Source: Balamuthia mandrillaris
Taxonomy: Eukaryota; Discosea; Longamoebia; Balamuthiidae
Length of the DNA stretch: 64,000 bases
Reading direction: 5' to 3'
Assembly: GCA_031835245.1 (NCBI GenBank)
Contig: JAVKOQ010000008.1
Location: 248,001 to 312,000 of the forward strand
Part shown: piece by piece, positions 13,401-25,800 of the stretch
Layout of the letters: each line of letters starts with the position of its first letter
Numbering within the stretch: position 1 is the first letter of the stretch
Made by a program: the position numbers and the translations under genes
Notes under the pieces: model-generated
The model's database searches: none
Seen by the model: only the letters and a program-made list of their open reading frames with translations
Told to the model about the DNA's origin: nothing

Positions 13401-15820
13401 CAGACTTCATCCTTCTCTGCCGCGCTTGCACTCGCCATCAATAATGCTTCTTCCATCTGCTTTAGTTGCAGGACTCGTTCCTCACATCGTCTTTGTAGAT
13501 CATCCACCTGGTGCTTCGTAGCCTCCAGCACTTGATCCTTCTCTTTCAGTTGGCTGGTCAGTTGGTGGTGTGTCTCGGTGCTGGAGAGTAGCCCTGCATC
13601 TTTTTGTTGTAGAACCTCTTCCTTGGCTTTCACCTCCTCTTTTAGCTGACTAATCTCTACCAGATGTTGCTGAAGTTGCTTTTCCATCTGAGAGAGCACT
13701 CCTTCTTTCCGTGTAAGCTGTTCAATACCAGCAAGGCGCTCCTCTTCTTTCGCTTGCAGTTGCTCCTTCGCTGTTACCAGCTCGGAATGAAGTTCCTGGT
13801 TGGCGTCCTCCTTATCCTTTATTCGTTGTTCCAGTTCTTGAATTGCACGTTCCTGCCCATCCTTTCCGGTCTTCAGGCGGTCTCGCTCGTCAACAACCGT
13901 GTTATGCACCGCTTTCAGACGCTCTGTCTCGTCTTCTGTTGCTGCAACCGCTTTCTCAGCAACTAACAGCGCCTCCTTCATCTCTTCTAATTCAAGTTGG
14001 CGTTGTTTGAGTGAAGCCTCTTGCTCGGCAACGTGATCTCTCAGGGCGACAAGGCTCTCCTCTTTCTCCTTCAACGTCTGTTGGTAGTCCTCTATCTGCT
14101 TGTGCTGATCTTGCAAGGCTTTGTTATTCTGGTCAAGTGTTTGTTCCATCTCAACCAGTCGCGCATTGAGGCCGAGGTGGGATTGGGCATTCGTGGCATT
14201 GGCTCTCTCTAGTCGGTGGCTCAGGTCATCCGCCTCTTTCGCTTTCTCTTCAAGTTCTAGGGTGAGCTTTTTCTGGGCCTCTTCGCTCAACGTCAAGGCC
14301 AGCTCTTTTTGTTGGAGTGTCTCTTCTTTGGCTTCTATCCGCTCCTTCAGCCGTCCCAACTCTTCTGTTTGTGCTTGCAATGTGCTGTTGAGTTGGTCCA
14401 AGGCCTCCACCTTGACTAGCAACTCTTCCTCTTTGGCACGTGCTCTTACCTCCGCTGCTGCCAACTTCTGATCCAGTTCTCTTATTGCTTCCTCATTGGC
14501 TAGCAACTGTTTCTCACATACTTGAAGAGCTTCTTTTCTACTCTTGGCCTTGGCTTTTTGTTTGGTCTTTGCGTCTTCCACACTTGCCAAATCCTTACGT
14601 ACTGATGCAACTGAAGATAGGGCTTCTTCGAGAGCTAAGGAGGTAGTGTGGGCTTCTGTTTTCTGTTGCAGCAACTGGCTCTCCATCTCCGCTTTCAGAT
14701 CTTCCACTTCCTTTGCGTGGTTCTCTTGTTGCTCTCGTTGCTGGTCCACCCACTTTGCTTGTAATTCACCAACGCGCGCTGCTTGTTGATCGTGCTTCAT
14801 CTTTTCTGCTGCTAGTTCAGCCGCCAGACTTGCCAACTCTGCTGCCTTTCTTTCTGCTTCTTTCTCTGCCTCTGCCACCTTCAGGCTCAGTTCTTTTTTC
14901 TCTTTCTCTGCCTTATTCTTATTTTGCTCTTCCCTTTCCTCTTGCTCTTGCTTCATTGCTTGCATACGCTCTTCCAGTTCCTTGTTTCTCTTCTCCTCTC
15001 GTTCCACCGCTTCTTGCTGTTTTTTGAGTTTCTGCTCCAACTCAGCCACTTGCTTAGTGGCCTCTTCCTCCGCCTCCTTTTGCTTTTCCAACAATCCTCG
15101 CATTACAGAGATCTCCTCTTCCACCTCTTCTTCTCTCTTTTCCAATTCCTTGTCTCTGTCTTGCAACTGTTTGTTCTTGTCTTCTAACTCTTGTTGCAAG
15201 ATTGCATGCTCTGCATCCCTTTTGGCCTTATCCTCGGCCCATTGTCTCTCCTTCTCCTCTTGTTCTTTTCTCAACTTTGTAACAGTGTCCTCTGCCGACT
15301 TCAACTGCCGTTTCAAAAGATTTATCTCTTGCTCTGTTTCGCTCAACATGTCCAACGCTGCTGCTTTCTCTTCTTCCACCCTCAACCATGTATTTAGTCC
15401 TGTTATCTGCAGTCCCAGCCCATTTACTTCAGCCTTCATTTTGAGGGAAAAAGAGAGCGAGAGAAGAGAAAAGAGAGAGGGAACCAACCCAATACTTCCG
15501 TTCTTCTTCGTTGGCGGCCATCAGCTCGAACACCCTCTCAGGAGTGATGATTTCAAAGGGGCAAGAGGCGTCCCTTTTGCGTTGCTCCGGCGGGAGCTCC
15601 ACCGTACGAATGAACGTGATGGCGCTGCAGTCGATGGAGCCCAAGGGGGTGTTGTCCGTTTGGGTGGCGTAGTAGTTGAGCTTGTTGCCATGCTGGAAGA
15701 ACCACCGCTTCTTGTAGGCCTTGACCAGGCCCTTCTCTCCTTTCTTTTGCAGCCAACCTTTCAACTGGGCACCCAAGCCATGGATATCGTCGTTAGCACC
15801 GTCACACCAAGAGAATACAG

Positions 15821-15899
<79 letters not shown>

Positions 15900-16007
15900 C
15901 TAAGGAAGCGAGGAGTGGTGAAGAAGTACCGGGGCTAGGGATACGGAAGAGCGTTGTGCAATGGTATAGGAAGAGGTACTGCCACGAGGCAGCACTACAT
16001 TGTCCAT
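10447..16007 (-). CDS. PH-domain, very long coiled-coil protein (paralog 1)
   Basis: Four exons keep frame: 16007-15930, 15764-15489, 15406-10919 and 10839-10447, about 1744 residues. A short N-terminal exon starts MDNVVLPRGSTSSYT and ends QRSSVSLAP. Exon 2 is one PH domain (LKGWLQKKGEKGLVKAYKKR through EERKYW) whose basic KKRWF strand could bind phosphoinositides. The giant third exon is almost uninterrupted heptad coiled coil rich in Glu, Lys, Gln and Leu. The end carries LQRELFFSMAMAIKLNLSM and an LHYHQWNGWI segment shared with the neighbouring paralog. It resembles membrane-tethered or cytoskeletal scaffold proteins, but the partner is unknown. The start is supported because the QRSS(V/I)SLAP junction is conserved in the paralog. 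Confidence 0.85.
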
Positions 16008-16460
16008 ATCGCCGTTGGCCTCTCGTCGACTCCTTTTCCCAACAGCAACGGTGGTAGTACCTCACCGTCTGGTCAGCCCGACTGTTACGTTACTGCGATG
16101 ATTGCTGCCCGCCGCCACTCCGGTAAAGACTGTAAGCAAGGCGGCCACCAGCGAAACCCTTCCAACAAACGTTATCAAGCTTCGAAGGAAAGGCGTTCTT
16201 TTCCGTTTCCTCCTCTTTCTCCCTTTTGCCTTTCTTTTTCTTGTGGCGGCGGCGGTGTGGTGGGTTGGTTGGGGATAAGAAAAGGCAAGCATCATCATGC
16301 GCGAGCTCTCTTTATTTTTCTGTCGACAGAGGAAGGGGGGCAAGCATGTTCCCCGTCGCGTGGGGCATACCGCGCGCACACGAGTGCGTTGATAACGGGT
16401 GGATAGACAGACAGAGAGGAGACACATTGTTGGTGGTTGTGGGTGGCGAGGCAGGTTTCC

Positions 16461-16495
16461 CAATAATAATAATAAAAATAATAATAATAATAATA
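16461..16495. repeat. AAT-rich microsatellite next to the 3' end of PH-coiled-coil paralog 2
   Basis: A run of AAT/AAAAT units lies immediately beyond the stop codon of the gene ending at 16507. The rest of 16008-16460 between the two paralogs shows no gene. Confidence 0.8.
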
Positions 16496-16506
16496 GAGAG
16501 GAGAGC

Positions 16507-19205
16507 TCACTTGGAAAGCTGTGCGTAGATCCAGCCGTTCCATTGTTGATAGTGAAGGTTCTGGGCCATGGCCCGCTCGTACAGAGTCATGATGTTTTGG
16601 GTGCAGCGCTCCCCGCGCATGCTCAAGTTCAGCTTGATGGCCATCGCCATGGAGAAGAACAGCTCTCGTTGCATTTTCTCCAGCTCGCTTTCCAAGAATT
16701 TCACTTTCTCTTTCTCTTTCACTTTCACTTTCACTTTCTCTTTCTCTTTCTCTTTCTCTTTCTCTTTCTCTTTCTCTTTCTCTTTCTCTTTCTCTTTCTC
16801 TTTCTCTTTCTCTTTCTCTTTCTCTTTCTCTTTCTCTTTCTCTTTATCTTTCTCTTTCTCTTTCTCTTGTTGTTCGCTTGCCGTGGTGGAGGATACGGCG
16901 GAGAGCAACTGATCATGCAACTCTTTGTTCTGTTGTTGAAGGTGATTGTTCTCTGCTCGCAACTGCTCTACTTCTCTCTCAGTCTCCTGGAATTTGAGCA
17001 AGTTCATCTTCAATTCCACCAATTCTCTCTTCTCGTTCTCCCTTTCTTCTCGATCATCATCTTCTTCATCGTCATCCTTGGTGGTTTTTTGCTGACTTCT
17101 CAGTTCGTCTAGCTTTGATTTCTTTTTCTCTAATCGTCGCTCGAGTGCCTCATTGTCTTCCTTCAACCGTCCCAACTCTTGCAAGTCCTTTTGCTGTTTG
17201 CGCAGGTCATCCTTGAGTTGGTGAACCTCTTCCTGGGAGTGCCCCAATTTCTTCCCTAGAGTCGCTTTTTCTTGTCTCTCTTCAGCTAGCTCGGCCTGAG
17301 CTTGAGCCAAGGCCTCCTCCAGAGAGAGACATCGCATCTTCACTTCCATTCTCTCTTTGCTGGCTTCTTCCTCCGTGTTGCCCATTTGCTGGCTCAGCTC
17401 TTGCAGCATTCGTTGGTGCTCTTCCTTTTGTTTTTCCTTTGCTTCCTGCAGGCGTTGATACCGGTCCGCTTGTCTCTGTTCTGCCTCTTTCAAGCCCACC
17501 ACCTCCTCTGTCAACGCCAGCACGCTCTCCTCTGCCTTTGTCACGGCCTCCTTCAGCTCCTCCACTTGCTTCTGCCAGGCTTCATCCTTCTCCGCTGCAC
17601 TTTCTTTGGCTTTCGCCAATGCTTCCTCCTTTTCCGCCAAGTGCACGGCTTGCTTCTCGTATCGCTTTTGCAGGTCTTCCATCTTCTTTTTAGTAGTTTC
17701 CAACTCCTCTTCTTTGTCCTTCAAATGGGAGGTAAGCTTGTTGTATGCTTGTTCCTTTTGCTGGAGAGCCTTCTCTTTGACCTCTAAGTCGGCCTTAAGT
17801 TTGCCTTGTATTTCATCCTTTTGCTGTTGAATAACCGCTAAGCTGGACTCAGCAATTTCCCTTACACCCAACAGCTCAGCTACGCGTGCCTCTTGTTGTT
17901 CGTGCTTCTTCCTTTCTTGTGCTAGCTCCTCCTCCAGACTTGCTACCTTTTCTGTCTTTCTAGCCATTTCCTTCTCCAGCTCTGCCATTTTCTGCCTTAG
18001 TTCTTCTGTCTCCTCCTTTGCCTTCCTTAAGGCCTCCTTCTCCTCTGCCATCTTCTGGCTCAATTCTTTTTTCTCCTCTTCCACTTTCCGCCGGTTTTGT
18101 TCTTCACTTTCTTCTTGTTTTTGTTTCATTGCTTGCATGCGCTCTTCCAGTTCCTTGCTTCGCTTTTCTTCTCGTTGCACCACCTCTTCCTTTGCTCTCA
18201 GTTTTCCTTCCAGTTCTTCCACTTTCTTTGTAGCCTCTTCCTGTGCCTCCTGTTTCTTTTCCATCAACTCTCGCATCACCGATATCTCTTCTTCGACCTC
18301 TTCTTCTCGCTTTTCGAGCTCGTTGTCTCTGTCTCGCAACTGTTTGCTCCTTTCTTCCAACTGGTGCTGCAGTGCTGCAAGGTCTGTGTCCTGCTTGGCC
18401 TTATGCTCTGTCCATTGTCTCTCCTTCTCCTCCTGTTCCTTCCTCAACTGCGCCACAGTGTCTTCTGCCGACTTGAGCTGTCGTTTCAAAAGGTCGATTT
18501 CGTGTTCAGTCTCTCCTAACATGTCCAAGGCCGCTTCTTTCTCCTCCTCTGTCCGCAGCCACATGTTTAATCCGTTGATCTACCATCGACGAAGAAGCAA
18601 CAAGAAAGAAACAACTGTGTTCAGTCAATTTTGCAGAGTGCCATGGAGAAATAATAACCGCATACCCAATAGTCGCCTTCTTCTTCGGTGGCGGCCACCA
18701 ACTCAAACACTCGCCCAGGAGTGATGATTTCAAAGGGGCAAGAGGCGTCCCTTTTGCGTTGCTCCGGCGGGAGCTCCACTTTGCGGATGAACGTGATGGC
18801 GCTGCAGTCGATGGAGCCCAAGGGGGTGTTGTCCGTTTGGGTGGCGTAGTAGTTGAGCTTGATGCCATGCTGGAAGAACCACCGCTTCTTGTAGGCCTTG
18901 ACCAGGCCCTTCTCTCCTTTCTTTTGCAGCCAACCTTTCAACTGGAGGAGACCCAACAACCAAGAGGGAACAAGTGGTGTTTGTTCACGCGCCAAAGGAG
19001 GAGCAGCAAGGTGGAGGAGGAGGAGGAATGGTGAGGAGGAGGAACGAAGGAACGAAACTAACGGTGTAACAAAAAGAAAGGGAAAAAAAACACAATAGAA
19101 AATACGAACCGGAGCAAGCGATATGGAGGAGCGTTGCCTGGCCAGAGCGGAAGGCACCCCAACAGGGAGGGAGGAGAGAGTGCTGCTGCGCTTTCCTCTC
19201 TCCAT
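16507..19205 (-). CDS. PH-domain coiled-coil protein (paralog 2)
   Basis: Three exons keep frame: 19205-19110, 18941-18666 and 18579-16507, about 814 residues. It begins MERGKRSSTLSSLPVG and ends exon 1 with QRSSISLAP. The PH exon is the same length (276 bp) as in paralog 1 and almost identical. The coiled coil is about half as long and ends in a (KE)n run coded by a TCTTTC microsatellite (16734-16864), then FFSMAMAIKLNLSMRGERCT and QQWNGWIYAQLSK. A stretch of about 345 bp (roughly 17316-17658) is identical by eye to about 11857-12200 in paralog 1, while flanks have diverged. This suggests tandem duplication with later gene conversion. An upstream in-frame start at 19358 would add a His/Pro/Thr repeat and is less likely. 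Confidence 0.82.
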
Positions 19206-19226
19206 TCTCTCCGCTTCTGCCGCAAG

Positions 19227-19303
19227 GTGGTGGTGGTGGTGGGTGGTGGGTGGTGGGTGGTGGGTGGTGGGTGGTGGGTGGTGGGTGGTGGGTGGTGGGT
19301 GGT
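19227..19303 (+). repeat. G-rich (GGTGGTGGGT)n minisatellite in a divergent promoter
   Basis: About seven to eight copies of a GGTGGTG-type unit lie between the start of PH-coiled-coil paralog 2 (minus strand) and the FANCE-like gene (plus strand). Repeated G runs on one strand could form a quadruplex. If translation of paralog 2 began upstream, this would be coding, which I consider unlikely. Confidence 0.85.
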
Positions 19304-19481
19304 GCGGGGAGCAGGCTTGGCTTTTGGTTTCCGTGAGTCTATTAGCCCCGTATACCATTCCCTTCCCCCCTCTTATCCTATTATTGTGTCTGATGGAAGT
19401 GGCGCTGTACTGGACAACCTATTAGCACAAAGCAGCTAAAACGAAGAGGCAAAAGCACCAAGCAGCAGCAGCAGCAGGAGC

Positions 19482-22150
19482 ATGAGGAGGGGGAGCAGCA
19501 GCAGGAGCAGCAGCAGGACATCCACTACGGCGGCGGCGGCTGCTGCTGGTGGTGGCAGCGGCCAAGAAGAAGAAGAAGAGGGAGGAGGAGGCGTGGCGGG
19601 GAAGTGGCTACCGCGTGTGGTGGGGGTGCCCCGACCATGGGACCAGTTTGTGAATATCCTGCAAAGGCCGAGCGGGGCGGAGGGAGCCGCCATGGCCTGG
19701 CTGGAGGAGCTTCACCCTTACCTGCCGCTCTCCCTCGCTGAACAACAACAACAACAACAAGAAGAAGAAGAAGAAGACGCTGGTGGTGTGGCTTCCAACA
19801 ACCACTACGGCGGTAGTGGCACCACACGCTTCTCCTCCAGAAGCAGCCATGCTGTGCCCTCTGTGGGGCTGGCTGACTTTGGCGTGTTTCTGGACTATCT
19901 CTGCCAATACAGCTGCTGCTCCCCGTGCAGAGCTGCCCCCCAGGTTAGGTTGTGTTTTGTAGCTTTGGAGTGCTTTCATGCCCTCTCCTAACGTAGAGGC
20001 CAACAACAGCCAAAGAGAGAGGAGAATACACCGCTTGCCACACATAGTGCAGAGGAACCTGCTGTCCTTCCTTTGCTGTTATGGTGAGAGGCTGCCAGCT
20101 GCACTGCTGGCCTCCTTCTGGGCCAAAGCTTTTGGTGGCGGCGGCGGTGGGCCAAGAGCTCGTCCGGTCTCTGGGGGTGAGTTTGTCGGAGAGCAAGCCC
20201 TCCTTCAACCAAGAACTTGGCTGCTATGCCTTGCCACAAGACTGAAAGAGCAACTGCTGTACCGTGGTGCGTTGGACCTCTCAACCTGCTGCTTTCTTGG
20301 GTATAACCATTTTATGCTGCACTGCAGATCCCTCGTTGAAGCAAGTGCTAGCGGAAGAAGAGGAGGAAGAAGAGGTGCTTGATTATGTGGCCAGTTGGTC
20401 TGCAGAGAGCAGATCAGGCCTGGAAAGGGCTATCGCAATGTCTTGTCAATCTCCTCCCACCCTTGCCGAGGACTTTCAATTCCCCAAAGACGTAATAGGT
20501 GCTTCGCCCTTATCTTAATTGTTCATTCAGTCTTATTCTTGCCTCCCTCATACTCCTGCTGCGCGTTTTGTGTGTATGGTCACGCCTCTTAGACTTGTTG
20601 CCAGAACTTGCCAAGTACTCCCCTGAGCTGATGCAAGTTCTTGAAGCACATTCACAAAAGGCTGAACCGACGCAGTCAGTTGGCCAACTGGAAGAAGAAC
20701 AAAAAGTTATCGTGATATCAGGACGAAAGGAAAAAGGCAAAGAGAAATTGGGCATTCAGCCCTCGAACGAACTGAATAAATCAACGACATCAACGATGGA
20801 AGTTCCTGTCACAGAAGCTGAAGGCAGCGTTATCTCCCTTTCTGAAGAGCTACCGCTGCAGCAGATGGAGGCCAGCGAAGGAGACACGCTGACGACTGTT
20901 GATATGCTCGATACCAAAACAGAGGAGGAGATTGCCCAGGTCAAACTTATGATCGATAACTTGGACGCAGCAACGTTACAAGCCCAGTCGCTCGCGACAC
21001 CTGAAGCCAAGCGGTTGCTCACTTTGCTGAACGAGTTACAAGTTTGTATTGGTTTGGTTTTGTACCATGTCGACTTGTCTCATTTTCTCTATCTTATAGT
21101 TGGACGTAGTGTGCGAAAAGCTGTCTCTCAGCGCTGCCACCGAAGAAATATTAGCTTACGTGACAAATTTGTACTTGCTACTCAGTGAGCCAAGTTATCA
21201 CAAGTCAGTTGATTACTTGCGGTGTTGTATATTACCAAAGGTATGCTTCTCTTGGAGAGCCTTTTTTTTTGTTTTTTGGTATTCATTTACCCATTACTAC
21301 AATGTGGTGGTTTCAGATCCGAAGTCTTGAGAGTGCTGCATCTCGTTCTTTATCCGCAATGATGGTGGCTATTGCTCAGAAACATCCGACAGCCACCATT
21401 GATGCGCTATTGGTGCCTCTCGTCCTCGACTATGATTCATTTGGTAGACTTATCAGTATTTATTGTTTTTTTTAATCCTGATTAGTTTCACTCATGTTTT
21501 TCTATAAAGCGTTGCCACAGAGTGCTATTGTAAATAAAGTGTTGAAGGAATGCCTTAGTCCAACGCAGGTCCACACCTTTCTCAAGTATGTCTACCTACC
21601 CTCAAAATTTGAAACGGGGTGAATAACCTAACACGCACTCGCTTATGCGCCTTCTCTTTCTCTATATGGCGTCGCTATTCCCAAAGAAACTTCTTATCAT
21701 CTGCAGATAAACAAAGTGCGGCCGCAGAGCTTGATACGTCGTTCTCGCAATCCCAAGAAATGGAGGCTACACAAGGAAGCATCATAACCGCGGACGCAAT
21801 ATCACCATGGACAGACCAAACTATAATGATATTGCAAAATGTTCTTGCCATGAAACAAATGCAATGCAGCCAGGACACGATTGCTCTTTTGTTAGAGCAA
21901 CTGGCAAAGCATGCGGTACCTTTGGCCAAGTCCACCAAGTTAACTGCCCTTATATTGCTTCTGGTGACCAATCACTTCGAACAGGTAGTGTAGTGTTATT
22001 GTTGTTGAAGTAATGTTACCCGTTTATGTCATATTCACCGCTCTAATACTGGAGCAGGTCCAGCCGCACAAGGCGTTTCTGGAGCGGATAGCTCATCAGC
22101 TTGACAACTTCATGAAGAAGAACCTGCTTGCCAAAATCAGCCAACTCTAA
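19482..22150 (+). CDS. FANCE-like protein (Fanconi anaemia core complex subunit E)
   Basis: Multi-exon gene. The first exon starts MRRGSSSRSSSRTSTT at 19482, is full of Ala, Gly, Glu and Gln runs and ends at 19943. Later exons give helical repeat sequence: HIVQRNLLSFLCCYGERLPA, LPELAKYSPELMQVLEAHS, then a C-terminal part reading WTDQTIMILQNVLAMKQMQC, LLEQLAKHAVPLAKSTKLT and a final helix FMKKNLLAKISQL before TAA at 22148-22150. The order, helix spacing and final helices match my memory of the FANCE C-terminal domain, which binds FANCD2 and recruits it for monoubiquitination in crosslink repair. Sequence similarity is modest. An alternative is another HEAT/ARM-like protein. It is divergent from the PH-coiled-coil gene across a G-rich repeat. 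Confidence 0.6.
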
Positions 22151-22235
22151 TAATCTGCTTAGATGTCACAACGAACCAAAAACCCTACCAGACTCTGTGG
22201 CTGCACACGGCATAAAGAAGAGAACTGCATTGAGG

Positions 22236-22352
22236 GAGGCAGGACGAGAGCTAGGACGGGAGATAAGATGAGAGCTAGGACGGGAGATAAGACGAGAGAT
22301 GGACGAGAGATAGGACGAGAGATAGGACGAGAGATAGGACGAGAGATAGCGG
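22236..22352 (+). repeat. degenerate minisatellite (GAGATAGGACGA and GACGGGAGATAAGA units)
   Basis: Tandem units of 12-24 bp vary around GAGATAGGACGA. It lies just downstream of the FANCE-like stop. A G homopolymer follows at about 22394-22405. The stretch 22410-22890 has no recognisable gene and should hold the promoter and leader of the RasGEF gene. Confidence 0.8.
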
Positions 22353-22896
22353 GAAACATGAGGGTTCGTAAAGAGGCTAAATGAATTAATAGAGGGGGGG
22401 GGGGGCATTACCGTTACCCACCCTCACCCACCACCACCAAAAAGGGGGGCAGCCCAAAGAAACGCAGTATCGTCTATCTGCCTTCTCCTCCTCCTCCTAT
22501 TCAGGGCCAAGTGGAGAGGCCTTCTCTTTACCTTTCATAGGCTCCTACCTCCCCTTGCCTGCCTGCCTTACGAAAGATTATTTTCTCCTTATTTTTGGCT
22601 ACCTTTTTGTTGGTAGCAAGCAAGCAGCATTACCCACAGCAACTTTGCCCGTTAACGAGGCTGGCCCAACACAAACAAAAGAAGAAGGAAGACGACCAAT
22701 TTTGTTTGTTTTTTTTTTTTTAATTTGCAAGGTTGCCGGAGAGAAGAGCAAGCACTCAGGAAGGAGTCGTGAAGAAGGAAGAGGACAAGGCAAGGAACTC
22801 TCTGGGTGGTGCAAAGAGAAAGGTTCTCTTAAAGACCTCAAAATTTTGTTTTTTTTATAAAGGAAAAGGGAGAAGAAGGAGGAGGACGGCGCCGCT

Positions 22897-25800
22897 ATGT
22901 CATCCAAGGACAGTAATGGTACCTCCAAGCTCAGACGAAGCCAGAGCAAAGGCCCTTCCGGCCGACGGCAGACGCGCTCCGCCTCCAGAGAACGAGGCGG
23001 CAAGAACAGCAACAAGGTGAACCCCTCCGGCTCCAAGCTCTCCACCGCCACCTCCACCAACAAAACCAGCGGCGCTTCCAGCAAGAAGAAGAAAGCCACA
23101 CAGCAACCACAACCCCAACCACCACAGCAACAACCACCAGCTGGAGACTCCCAACAACCGCCACAAAACATGTCGCCCAATACCTTAAGAAGAGTGTACA
23201 GCGTTCACAACTTCAGAAGCGGGCAAGGCGGTCGCTTGGGCGTGTCTGAAACGAGCCTCCTGCTCAACCAACAACATCAATTGCAAACACAGAACAAGGA
23301 TGGAGCGGAGACAATGCGAGGACGCAGCCGCTCCCCCAAGCGCGCCCCTTCCTCCCCACGAGAAAGAAAAGGCAGAACGTCGTCCTCCACCCGCCCCACC
23401 ACAGCAACCAACAAAACCAATGCTTCCTCTCCCTCCACCTCTTCTTCTTCAGCTTCTACAACAAACAACAGCAATGCAACAGGATCGGCTTTGACCAACA
23501 GCGGCCGTTCCTCGACGCTAAGAAAAGCCGCGGTGGAGAAAAAGGCAGCAGCCAGCCCAAGCGCTGCGTGGGACTTGCTGGGAGTGCCGAACCTGGTGCT
23601 GGGGCATGGGCAAGGCGAAAGCCAAGAGGAGCAAGGCAAAGAGGGAGGAGATCGCAGCCTCAAACGGCTAAGCCGCAGCCAGAGCGTTGTCTCCAAAGGA
23701 ACAAAGGATGGGGACGTGCGGTCCGCCAAGTGGTTGCTCAAGAACTACTATGCCTCTCAGTCTGACGGAAGCGGTGACTCCTTCTTTTCCCTTTCTGACG
23801 GCTGCAGCAGCGGCAGTATTGACGTTGATGGTGTTCCTGACTTTTTGTCATGTGTAGAAGGAGGAGATGCTGCGGTGCCTCCTGGTATAGTGGTAGGCGT
23901 TAGACCACCACCTCTCACATCTCCCAGGCGAGAAAGTCTCAGCTCTCTGTTTGACGGAGGTGAGGGAAGCGGGGGCATGCTTTCTCCTCGTGGAAGTCCT
24001 CGTGCAAGTGGCAACGGGACAGATGATGGCCCTCTCTCGCCCAGAGGAAGCCCCGCTCTTCCTCCTCGGGATGATGAGCACAGTGCTGAAGGAAATGCTC
24101 GGCAAAACAGAAGCGGCATCAGGGCCTGTTCCTTTGACGCAGAAGACCTACAGAGCAACAGACAGGGGAGCGATGGGCAGCTTCTCGCCTCATTGCCGGA
24201 CCCTGTCCTCGAACGGATAAAGATGAAACAACAGCAGCAGGAGGATAGCAATGGTTCGGCAGCACAGGATAACGTCAGACGGGGCTCCTTCTCTTCCAAT
24301 GAAAGCTTGAAACTGCAGTTGCTGGAGAGTCTAGAGAAAGGACCACCCTCCCCCCAGCCCTTGTCAGCCAGAGGACCAGCCACGGAGGTAAACCCTCTGC
24401 TGACAGCGAGCGAAAAAAAGCACCAACACCGTAGGATGGGCAGTGATGGTGCTGTTTCTGCAATCCCCGTTTGTGTTGAACGAAGAGGCAGCGATGCGTT
24501 CCCTCTATCCCTATCAGAGGAATCGGAAGGAGATCATAAAAGAGAACGGGGTATAACGCTGCTATCCACATTGGATGCTTTAAGGCTTGATGACAGCGTG
24601 GAAACCTACATGGCCATGTACGGGTTCAAAGCCCAGCGAACGGGCGATCTCACCCTCCGCAAAGGAGACCTTATATTAGTTCGCAGAAAGGAAGGAGGCG
24701 AGGCTGCCTCCTCTCACACCAACTCACCTCCTTCCGCAAAGAAAGGAGGATGGTGGCATGGTGAAACAATAGACGGCAGACGTGGCCTATTTCCTAGCAA
24801 CTACGTGGAGAAGTGGGTGGGACCTGGCCTACCTGCCCACCATTGGGGCGAGGAACAGACCACTGGCAGGAGCAGGGGCAATTCTGCCCCTGCTCCACCT
24901 TTCTCCTCTACGAAAGACTTGGAGGACGGTGCCAATGAGGAAAGTGAATCAGACGAGCCCGAGGAAAACATTTTTGACTTTACTTTTGACCCGAATCGCT
25001 TTAAGAATGAGGAAGACGATGAAGTTGTGCAACAGAACCTTGAAGCAGATGGGCGCTCTGTTCAACTCATAACGTCTGGACCGAAAGGAAAGTTAGTGGA
25101 AGTGATGGCGGCCAGAACCAACCCCGAGCCTAACTTTATTTCGGCTTTCCTTCTCACAAGAAGATACTTTATGTCCGCAACTGCATTGTTCAAGCGGTTA
25201 ATTTGGGTGTAAGCATCCTTTTTTTCCTTTCTTCGCTCGTTTTATTATTATTATGTGTATATTTAACTAATGTATGTTACGCAGATACAAACGGGAGCCA
25301 GGACCACAGGCTACCCCTGAGGAAATAGAGGATTATCAAAAGTGGGGCAAAATCATACAGGGCAGGTTTGTTCTCTCATTCCCACATTTTGGCTTCTCTT
25401 CTAGATTATTAGAGAACATTATTCATATTCAAAAACGGCTCTCGTTTAGGGTTTTGAATGTTTTTCAAAAGTGGTTAGAAAACATCTTTCAGGACTTTAT
25501 GCTGGAAAAGTATCTGTTGGAGGCTTTGGTTTTGTGGGTGCGGCAGGAATGCCATGAGAATCCATTGGCCAAGAAACTCATCAAAACTGTTAGGAAAAAG
25601 GTAATGCCCGCATTACTGATTCGTTCAAAGTTATAACTTACATATATCTCTTCTAGAAACGAGAGTTCCGCTTTAGTTTGTCGGATGCTGAGCGAGAGAG
25701 AAAACTGGAAGAGAATATAAACTTTGTGCTGGGCAATGCTGACACGAACAAAAAGAAAGAAGACAAGACAGAAGGCCACGCTAATAACACAGAAGTGGAA

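Noticed and set aside
12407-14646. Leu- and Ser-rich plus-strand frames at 11-15 kb resembling membrane proteins
   Set aside because: They are antisense shadows of the coiled-coil gene, whose Glu/Gln/Lys codons read as Leu/Ser/Phe on the other strand.
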